DNA of 11,556 nucleotides from assembly GCA_012799845.1 (NCBI GenBank), contig JAAZKL010000021.1, positions 1 to 11,556 on the forward strand, written 5' to 3'. This DNA is from Clostridiaceae bacterium (GTDB taxonomy: Bacteria > Bacillota > Clostridia > Acetivibrionales > DTU013). The position numbers and the translations under genes are program-made. Below, piece after piece: positions 9,701-11,556 of this stretch (positions within the stretch are counted from its first letter, which is position 1; each line of letters opens with the position of its first letter). The notes beneath the pieces were generated by a model. It searched no databases. It worked only from the letters and a program-made list of their open reading frames with translations, and was not told the DNA's origin.

Positions 9701-10251
9701 ATCTCTCGTTCACCATGACTCTCGACAGGATAAACCTCATCCTGGCCGAAGTCGGCGGCAGCCTTGGCTTTGAGTACAGCCCCAGCCTGTTCGGCGTCTA
9801 CCTCGGTTATCCCGAGACGCTTGCCGGCAATATAGGCATATTCCATGTGGGAGCCGGCGTCGGATTCCGCTACGATTGGGAAAATGACGCGGGCATGGTA
9901 CAGGCCAAGATGGAATTCGGCCTCGAAAAGAGTATGAATATCGCGATAGTGTATATAAGAGGCTACCTCTATGCAGGCGCCGACGGTATGTATTACTGGA
10001 CTCCCGAAGGCAGCAGCATCACGCTGACGCTCTACCTGAGAGGCGGCATCGAGGGCGGCGTCAAGGTCGGAGGCAAGCGATTCAAGGTCATAGGCTTCTA
10101 CCTGGATGCCCAGGGCACCCTGGCGTCACGCTATCCCGGATATGACAAATGGGATCTTGCGTGCTCCGCCACAGTTTCTTACTGCGTCGACGTATACCTG
10201 TTCGAGTGCGAGGGCTCGGTCACGGCAAACTTCGCGACAACGATCGGCTGA
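769..10251 (+). CDS. Giant (3160 aa) anchored multidomain FN3/Ig-like protein
   Basis: This is a very long protein of unknown specific role, probably an extracytoplasmic cell-surface or envelope protein. A basic start and one hydrophobic stretch at residues 22-44 form a signal anchor; LWAC at 38-41 is a weak lipobox-like alternative. Residues 55-240 are mostly helical and charged. Fibronectin-III-like modules follow between about 244 and 1557, recognised by recurring GY.IYR and YYYKV.A.D..G..S strand pairs. Four Ig-like modules occupy 1575-1984, with Pro-rich spacers (PEIPDKPEIPDLP). Two tandem-repeat tracts lie at 1233-1280 and 2010-2065. The last ~1100 residues are beta-rich, with alternating polar and hydrophobic residues and many Gly, ending in FATTIG. 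They match no family I can name with confidence; a DUF6603-like or lipid-transfer-like fold is speculation. There is no LPXTG, SLH or cysteine-rich anchor at the C-terminus. The frame is intact from end to end. A terminator follows at 10305. Confidence 0.95.
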   Translation: MKTIKSVIKWIGTQFRTHIVRSLLITVSCAALVTAGILWACGVFEAAEAFSYLPDREYILAPAENPEPQTLEELLHVTVTEPELDALLRNPSIMEELLKAEKLTDVVDSRIALYNLRSLDQQLSERIGQMQEPKPVAFLSARERGSFAELPGTSVDPSGISAHLPGASSPKRGVAVQLNGEFAVSDQALLYHNDLLNRAKEKTRELLKPKEYGDLESMPSTINLKGIWQSPGEALIHMTPSGDWLPEQGYKLYRKVNGQKVLIEENAASPAAGLSGGLQISDADIVQELFRQARLTPEKLSTLGMTAEEFRDKAYLVDSLEPKERISGKIDFQAMKEALITVPASIEQKVPLTDRLHGSPIYIQDYAFSYQSIFTELKFSIMNKFSLVNAQLPTGIATLGLQLDGGTKLNLAKEIMSARQQITTLAFVDDEFAEEAGFLIRDDLSALNLSNGTEIQYIAETPDGGESTVTVTHGAEKTLTKPQGLMAYGIDGKVPMRWDELQDEEERSIVSGYHIERKLDGEAEFTRITDKPVAISYMLDEHDKYFESPVFFEDKVKDGRTAEYRIYSIDVFGRRSEYSDTVSVTVVRVTPPNAPNIESPVLSGINLSIANQLQVQGSSSTAGIPSSNVVQVQTGGVQMQESVIGNVIQLNDDKPGIVLPIFTDTPDTVRFTIYRAKAVGAGNFGPPEILADIPYDNPRPPKPEPISFTDEPVITRPDSLDNLVVSESSNLQVPKIEKRKSKKGVHIVLQEHSPVHPDLVYFDADIEKGCTYKYWVSAWDEWNNESAWSQSVTMGIPTEKVPDIPQELDIAMHVRRLPDRSAAPPGLINSGPVRYADIPAASQTGTSGDVEWGLDGMDDFPERSYPAGTVVGTIESAIADRAQIGSFLSYGGVPKIIDAKYGNLPDRKYIHKFVGVMGEDLLPGGTAILRWPAYSGEGLGGYAVYRPLFTPKSLEEMQQMSYSELVDMGRWQLITDEPITRNQLMLSGLDETPGKLSLFLVCLEPEKKDQGYSETAINLSLSGELPEGGHVILNWEKPDDPQVQYYRVYRSEVPTFDEPIDEAQLEWTLVGDRIEQPRFTQRVEQSFAHYYYYKVTSVSPWGVESTVGKVQRFRVPSTKPPETPNLLVPLSTKDGVKINFSAVQHCSRYEIWRTAIPVLSMEELDELAKEHPDLYEALFGSPDDDNEDFINDYFGSLGGDLELHQSPLQSLPTSMQNPYGPDKPGSARSGSGSSQPASMQFASGASQPISTQFTSGASQPISTQFTSGSSQPVSTQFASGMADGFQITSMPLFSGLISQEQLMPVAAVAGTPQTSAVTSQIRTLNPVGKLKTISNFTIENVEKRLRSLSPTARLIAFNAILEKYGPLAVADYSQLSWEMSRRVKWEKVGELPAKYNTTETVDPATGLLKPLSFTDTTAHYGIYYLYTVQAWNDDDLGSTRPEPVIATPRRNRPFDPIDGLTGEIVDGIPKLTWNTPKMAYVTLEKCLEDTVGYIVYRSDTRDGTYYQASPLLFQNRWADTEADVNAFNWYKVKVLDTGGYLSEFSEPILIQKPFVIDMVTVVPEVHIDVTEMAAKPKISFDSGSYTTEEGRNFEASYSLSGTEPITVTMKAVNDNGVVVSGFSLNTAMRKVIALPSLKVGTYRVMVTAKNKAGESSATFTLTVKPRTEVPDIPQLPEIEAPKIKFGIGTYSVYEGTAYEASYSLSGSEPITVTMKATDDKGSEVSGFTLNTSSRRVTASSILSASTYKVTLTAKNSAGESSASFTLTVKPKIVIPPDIPEIPDKPEIPDLPIAIAPKIGFNGSRFTVVEGTAFETTYNLTGTEPITVTLTATNSNGKEVGAFTLDTASRRVTAPSKLPPDMYGVTVTAKNSAGESSASFTLMVQAAPKGEPPKLSDRDDGYSIKMYVSPFGTNDFTTQFRATGTEPLTWSLEPYKETAVPSEITIDNNGLLTVKRSIAKGTHRFIVKVSNAFGSDSKTVFLEVSSLLRTPSSITPEGLVAMNTPVDTVTSLVGTTTDSADMGTSPVDMVVTPAGTVTSPLDMITDAAGSVTSPLDVINDSADISASPSTIPTLEQYDFISSNMRCMSFTMTDVKLNKSVSGYYGTAMLRLGESSATSIPVNIIQGKISQQGGTDTLSEGTVYINQPAQLPDIGLTLVSLSILPHKSEATVSGYLRSTLTGRNLAGDLYALKFEDAKLNLGLIEISGDLPDIRYKQLKIYNTKKIRINLNAAQYQGKGLLMFEGAEVSMKFHLETLRNDDLKFENTYSLSFDTQGRLDGTIKTGTEQFLQLLVPGGSGLRVREAELRIVDGEFKSNGKLSGKLVIPFEKSTTTGDLVPGVYAGAHPAHSPLDDFASGDSDLSEEEQDVLNSTLVHFGSRVQQNSLLILPKSFEQQDKCASVPIYLNNWNGEGFVINTANMDNVRVTNRNLTGAESIGDIVTGDYIQRQQALIISGTNDQLSYINVSVDLSRTDSIPKTDNAQGQTGTADILTPKETEKPFWVGIVFGNGKLALPSKYLQQADGGTIRFDMAKGEMIYDLNGFNYQTYLYGSDPEGVPAQFGDNLGGFKDVRIKDCLLDLYANSVNIEINATVMVDLLQHKKVEARLYTNDRGEFVCSVAPTNVALANGIDMRIDGGFFEKKGMRIYGQLTLPSEGFDAVAKEPLDFIGLTIPSSLDDVILGQAAPSTASAIVERPVKINFKGFPMEVREFDLRYMPGFSILTGMSDNSIRLTLRGATQLSDNIALSPGATDSLAIKFSFVTPGTPTAAMPGPALLYDESKSELNTSFDGCIDVTAKKLVPKILPAGSQTGGLVEFETDGLDLNFLGQSLESLPVNTKTRFGKQPNGKFYYAVGLTPLNGQPINFGAGDIDNFTGLVAYNMIVGTDERGRYNFPTNPNQMQAYINGLQVGGGKFVGGIKGEMSVSGLCTLKNLYFCFEPGPSVTAEGDLYVPLSIESISTGRPDKFMGKAAISYRHPERYLSFTMTLDRINLILAEVGGSLGFEYSPSLFGVYLGYPETLAGNIGIFHVGAGVGFRYDWENDAGMVQAKMEFGLEKSMNIAIVYIRGYLYAGADGMYYWTPEGSSITLTLYLRGGIEGGVKVGGKRFKVIGFYLDAQGTLASRYPGYDKWDLACSATVSYCVDVYLFECEGSVTANFATTIG
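4234..4914 (+). other. ~225-residue insertion inside one fibronectin-like module
   Basis: Residues 1149-1155 (YEIWRTA) look like the C strand of a module and residues ~1384-1390 (KWEKVGE) like the C' strand that normally follows within a few residues, with the F strand YYLYTVQAWNDDD further on. Between them lie ~225 residues: an acidic helix (MEELDELAKEHPDLYEALFG), an Asp-rich stretch, the 12-residue repeats, a Gln/Thr/Ala linker, and a helical part (ENVEKRLRSLSPTARLIAFN). The surface loop appears to have taken up a low-complexity linker and a small helical domain. Confidence 0.5.
4465..4608 (+). repeat. Four tandem 36-bp units (12-aa SSQPxSTQFxSG) in coding sequence
   Basis: Four in-frame 36-bp units run 4465-4500, 4501-4536, 4537-4572 and 4573-4608. 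The second and third differ at a single base. They encode [SAG]SQP[AIV]S[TM]QF[AT]SG, a Ser/Thr/Gln-rich, probably flexible and possibly glycosylated tract. The near-identity of the inner units points to recent slippage, so copy number may vary between strains. The tract sits within the insertion that splits one fibronectin module. Confidence 0.92.
5491..6420 (+). repeat. Three tandem Ig-like modules with high similarity
   Basis: The modules lie at 5491-5763 (residues 1575-1665), 5806-6078 (1680-1770) and 6151-6420 (1795-1884). Each runs PKI.F..G..T.EEG..FE..Y.LSGTEPITVTM.A, then SGFTLNT..R.V.A, then YKVTVTAKNSAGESSASFTLTV. This resembles the putative Ig/cadherin-like folds of large bacterial surface proteins. 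They are joined by Pro-rich spacers (VPDIPQLPEIE; PPDIPEIPDKPEIPDLP). The end of modules 2 and 3 is almost identical at base level over ~40 bp (near 6026 and 6369), which suggests recent duplication or gene conversion. A diverged fourth copy follows. Confidence 0.85.
6421..6723 (+). other. Fourth, diverged Ig-like module
   Basis: Residues 1885-1985 keep the module's landmarks (TGTEPLTWSLEP, ITIDNNGLLTV, HRFIVKVSNAFGSDSKTVFLEV) but lack the base-level similarity of the three preceding copies. This pattern (GT.PLTWSL...LP.GL.ID..G.L.G.....G...F.V.V.N..G) is close to the He_PIG-type putative Ig family. Confidence 0.6.
6796..6963 (+). repeat. Four tandem 42-bp units (14-aa SPLDMITDAAGSVT type)
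   Basis: In-frame 42-bp units lie at 6796-6837, 6838-6879, 6880-6921 and 6922-6963. They encode SLVGTTTDSADMGT, SPVDMVVTPAGTVT, SPLDMITDAAGSVT and SPLDVINDSADISA. The tract is Ser/Thr/Asp-rich and separates the Ig-like array from the beta-rich C-terminal region, so it is likely a flexible hinge. It differs in period and sequence from the 36-bp tract. Confidence 0.88.
6964..10248 (+). other. Unrecognised ~1095-residue beta-rich C-terminal region
   Basis: Residues 2066-3160 have long runs of alternating hydrophobic and polar residues (for example KIRINLNAAQYQGKGLLMF and LTLYLRGGIEGGVKVGGKRF), many Gly, few predicted helices and no membrane helix. A pattern of short segments such as LDLNFLGQSLESLP and GQPINFGAGDIDNFTGLV recurs loosely. 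This could be a beta-helix, a long beta-groove of the AsmA/TamB/bridge type, or a barrel-like fold; none can be chosen by eye. The end is glycine- and aromatic-rich (YLYAGADGMYYWTPEG). Confidence 0.5.
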
Positions 10252-10304
10252 CATTGAACATTTATGACAGGGACCATTTTCGGCTGAAACAATAAAAATA
10301 TGCC

Positions 10305-10339
10305 AGGGACCAGTCAATAACGCTGACTGGTCCCTTTTT
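10305..10339 (+). terminator. Intrinsic terminator after the giant gene
   Basis: A perfect 12-bp stem (AGGGACCAGTCA at 10305-10316 with TGACTGGTCCCT at 10324-10335) with a 7-base loop is followed by a run of five T (10335-10339). It ends the left gene row ~55 bases past the stop codon and isolates it from cas6. Confidence 0.93.
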
Positions 10340-10498
10340 CGGTATTTTGGTGCTTTTTTGAAGCAGTTACATCTCATTTACCCTTCGAAGTTTGATAGCA
10401 GTTGTTTGTGCTTATTTAGAAGAGAACATGTTTATAATTAATAGCCCAACTAAAGCCTATTAGTGTCAACACTGTCATAATTGGGTAAAGCGGATTAA

Positions 10499-10540
10499 AC
10501 CTTATAAATATTTCATGCCCTTTATATTATACCTTATAAA
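10499..10540. repeat. 10-bp direct repeat upstream of the cas6 promoter
   Basis: ACCTTATAAA occurs exactly at 10499-10508 and 10531-10540, 32 bp start to start, which is about three helical turns. This spacing on one face of the DNA would suit a regulator site, but the AT-rich background makes chance a real alternative. Confidence 0.3.
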
Positions 10541-10552
10541 ATTCACAAAAAA

Positions 10553-10582
10553 TAGAAAATTAAAGGAAATTTGTAGTATAAT
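10553..10582 (+). promoter_or_regulatory. Candidate sigma-A-type promoter of cas6
   Basis: A perfect TATAAT (10577-10582) lies 18 bases after TAGAAA (10553-10558), a 4-of-6 match to the -35 consensus. Transcription would start near 10589, ~36 bases before the cas6 ATG. The surrounding DNA is AT-rich, so false TATAAT matches are possible. Confidence 0.55.
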
Positions 10583-10624
10583 ATCGAATAACAGATTGTA
10601 TATGTATATGTAGGGCGTGAAAAA

Positions 10625-11389
10625 ATGCATCTGCGGATAGAATTAGTAAACAGCGATACTTTCGAAGTTCCACTTCACTATAATCATATGCTGCAAGGTT
10701 TTATTTACAGGACCATCGACGAAAAGATGGCTGTGTTCCTGCATAACCTGGGCTACGGCAACACCAGGAAATTCAAACTTTTTACCTTTTCCCGCCTGAT
10801 GGGAACGTTTGATAATGAATCGAAACGAGGTCGTATTGTTTTTAAAGGAAATGTATTTTTCGAACTGGCGTCTCCCATCGATGATTTTTGTGAATCGTTT
10901 GCAAACGGTCTCTTTAAAAGGAATGTAAATATCGGCGGATATGAATTGGATATAGCCGGTATCACAATCGAAAGACAAAGAGTAATCGGAAGCGAAGCCA
11001 TACTTGAGACTCTCTCCCCCGTGGTCGCATACAGTACTCTGGCCAAGGGTGACGGTAGTAAATACACATGCTATTTTCAACCAGGAGAAAGGGATTTTGA
11101 AAGGATCGTAGTTGAAAACCTACGCAAAAAATATGAAGCTATATCTGGGGATCGCACGGAGGATGAATTACGCATCCGCTGCGTTACCAATCCCCGGATG
11201 TGCGTCGTTGAATACAAAAACATCATTATCAAAGGTTATATGTGTAAACTTAAGCTAAGCGGATCACAGCGGCTGATACAGGTTGCCGTGGATGCCGGCC
11301 TCGGCAGCAAGAACAGCATGGGCTTCGGATGTGTAAGGTTAGCGCATAAAAGCCGTTTGCACGGCTTTCCTGCGTATAGATCCTTGTAG
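10625..11389 (+). CDS. cas6: CRISPR-associated endoribonuclease Cas6
   Basis: Cas6 cuts the CRISPR precursor transcript within each repeat, leaving an 8-nt repeat-derived 5' handle on the mature crRNA. The 254 residues match the family's usual length. The N-terminal ferredoxin-like fold shows the typical LHYNHMLQGFIYR (17-29) and FLHNLGYGN...FKLFTFSRLMG (38-60), where His40 sits in the position of the usual catalytic histidine (inferred by motif). The glycine-rich RNA-binding loop GLGSKNSMGFG (225-235) near the end is diagnostic. Seventeen residues follow the loop, and their codons contain an inverted repeat (11349-11368) that may serve a minus-strand RNA. The ATG has only a weak ribosome site (AGGG at 10612-10615). 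GC is clearly lower than in the giant gene. No cas8/7/5/3 is in the window, so the subtype is open: type I-B is suggested by the nearby repeat, but type III is not excluded. Confidence 0.96.
   Translation: MHLRIELVNSDTFEVPLHYNHMLQGFIYRTIDEKMAVFLHNLGYGNTRKFKLFTFSRLMGTFDNESKRGRIVFKGNVFFELASPIDDFCESFANGLFKRNVNIGGYELDIAGITIERQRVIGSEAILETLSPVVAYSTLAKGDGSKYTCYFQPGERDFERIVVENLRKKYEAISGDRTEDELRIRCVTNPRMCVVEYKNIIIKGYMCKLKLSGSQRLIQVAVDAGLGSKNSMGFGCVRLAHKSRLHGFPAYRSL
11346..11368 (-). terminator. Minus-strand hairpin with GCAA loop inside the cas6 3' end
   Basis: Read on the minus strand, AAAGCCGT (11368-11361), loop GCAA and ACGGCTTT (11356-11349) form an 8-bp hairpin with a stable GNRA tetraloop, followed by a TTTTAT tail. 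On the plus strand the same hairpin is followed by CCTGCG, so termination is more plausible for a minus-strand RNA. The T-run is short, so efficiency is uncertain. Confidence 0.5.
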
Positions 11390-11412
11390 GTAGGCTAAAT
11401 CAGCACATATTA

Positions 11413-11441
11413 GTTTCAATACCTTTTAGGTTATTAATAAC
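11413..11441 (-). CRISPR. Solitary CRISPR repeat-like sequence
   Basis: On the plus strand it begins GTTTCAAT and ends ATTAATAAC; on the minus strand it ends ATTGAAAC, the typical 8-nt handle of type I-B (and some type III) repeats. The centre has the usual imperfect palindrome: AATACCT, TTT, then AGGTTATT, with one bulged T. Length is 29, close to the usual 29-30. No second copy occurs at a normal array distance on either side, so this is a lone repeat and not an array. It lies 24 bases after the cas6 stop codon. Confidence 0.7.
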
Positions 11442-11556
11442 TATGCACTTAATATAATGGAATATTCTTATAAATTAGCACATATTATAAATCAGAAATA
11501 GTACAGTAACGAAAAGTAACTGGGAATAGACAGTCTTAGTTCAGAGCAGTGAAAAA
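11442..11556. other. AT-rich intergenic region to the window edge
   Basis: Apart from the target site and promoter elements (also TATAAT on the plus strand at 11453-11458) I see no gene here. A GTG at 11551-11553 followed by AAA could begin a gene that continues past the edge, but only the start is present and no good ribosome site is seen. Confidence 0.4.
11471..11490 (-). promoter_or_regulatory. Candidate Cascade target with TTA PAM over a promoter
   Basis: The plus strand reads TAAATTAGCACATATTA (11471-11487). The copy next to the repeat reads TAAATCAGCACATATTA (11396-11412). Read as a guide from the repeat outward, bases 1-11 and 13-17 match and only base 12 differs. The three bases preceding the minus-strand protospacer are TTA (11490-11488), acceptable for many type I-B systems. 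The site overlaps minus-strand TATAAT (11489-11484) and plus-strand TATAAA (11486-11491), so a bound complex would block transcription. Confidence 0.5.

Larger units (their letters stand above)
10252..10624. other. Intergenic region between the giant gene and cas6
   Basis: These 373 bases hold no convincing gene. The first 90 contain the terminator of the giant gene and a second copy of CAGGGACCA (10268-10276 and 10304-10312). From ~10345 on the DNA turns AT-rich. It holds a short palindrome AGTGTCAACACT (10462-10473), a 10-bp direct repeat ACCTTATAAA (10499-10508 and 10531-10540), and a promoter at 10553-10582 that reads into cas6. Confidence 0.6.
11346..11477 (-). ncRNA. Candidate crRNA-like regulatory RNA (CreR/CreA type)
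   Basis: A minus-strand RNA is proposed that starts near 11477, crosses the solitary repeat (11441-11413), continues into a spacer-like stretch (from 11412 leftward) and ends at the GCAA hairpin (~11346). Visible parts: TATAAT on the minus strand (11489-11484), a repeat ending in the Cas6 handle ATTGAAAC, a spacer start TAATATGTGCTGATTTA, and a hairpin. The spacer start matches a PAM-flanked site at 11487-11471. Known CreA and CreR guides have this layout: one degenerate repeat near cas genes and a short match to a promoter that Cascade then blocks. The -35 is weak (TCGTTA, 3 of 6 at 17 bp), and expression is not shown by sequence alone. Confidence 0.5.

Noticed and set aside
10268..10335. 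CAGGGACCA at 10268-10276 as a competing arm for the terminator stem (attenuator)
   Set aside because: It could pair over ~8 bases with the 3' arm, but the native 12-bp stem is stronger and closer, and no leader peptide or ligand site is visible.
10464..10469. Minus-strand TTGACA as a leftward promoter
   Set aside because: A perfect -35 but no acceptable -10 at 16-18 bp, and no leftward gene follows before the giant gene's end.
11349..11368. The same inverted repeat as a plus-strand terminator for cas6
   Set aside because: It is followed by CCTGCG on the plus strand, with no T-run, and lies before the stop codon.
11442..11556. A CRISPR array continuing to the right of the lone repeat
   Set aside because: No second GTTTCAAT-type sequence at normal spacing (~65 bp) or anywhere before the edge.
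11490..11556. A CreT-like toxin mini-gene right of the target site
   Set aside because: No ATG with ribosome site is present; only a GTG at the very edge, which cannot be judged.

Overview
The window looks like bacterial chromosome, probably from a Gram-positive anaerobe of the Clostridia type (inference, moderate to low confidence). The signs are a strong AGGAGG ribosome site, TATAAT promoters, an intrinsic terminator, tightly overlapping genes, a ~29-base CRISPR repeat of the kind common in clostridial type I-B loci, and a very large N-terminally anchored multidomain protein. There are no rRNA or tRNA genes, insertion sequences or full CRISPR arrays.

Left part (1-10251). This is one compact plus-strand gene row of moderately high GC. 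It starts with the end, or nearly all, of a 199-residue membrane-anchored protein. A short segment (611-772) follows in which two small reading frames overlap: one starts like a lipoprotein, and the other ends in a charged helix that overlaps the next start codon. Together they look like one small lipoprotein gene split by a single-base frameshift. Next is a 3160-residue protein with an N-terminal membrane anchor, several fibronectin-III-like modules (one interrupted by a ~225-residue insertion), four tandem Ig-like modules, two short tandem-repeat tracts, and ~1100 residues of beta-rich C-terminus that I do not recognise. A strong terminator at 10305-10339 closes this row.

Right part (10340-11556). 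GC drops clearly. After ~285 bases of AT-rich intergenic DNA with a promoter comes cas6 (10625-11389), which encodes the CRISPR pre-crRNA endoribonuclease. No other cas gene is visible; any would lie past the right edge.

The most interesting object lies directly behind cas6. A single CRISPR-repeat-like sequence at 11413-11441 is oriented on the minus strand, so its 3' end is the standard handle ATTGAAAC. The DNA that would be its spacer matches a second site only ~60 bp away (11471-11487) at 16 of 17 positions. The only mismatch is at spacer position 12, a position that type I effector complexes flip out and do not read. The second site is flanked by TTA, a plausible type I-B PAM. It overlaps a perfect minus-strand TATAAT and a plus-strand TATAAA. 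A hairpin with a GCAA loop and a short T-run at the end of cas6 could terminate the minus-strand RNA. Together these suggest a crRNA-like regulatory RNA of the CreR/CreA type, which would direct Cascade to the promoter region next to it and so control its own transcription, the downstream genes, or a linked element.
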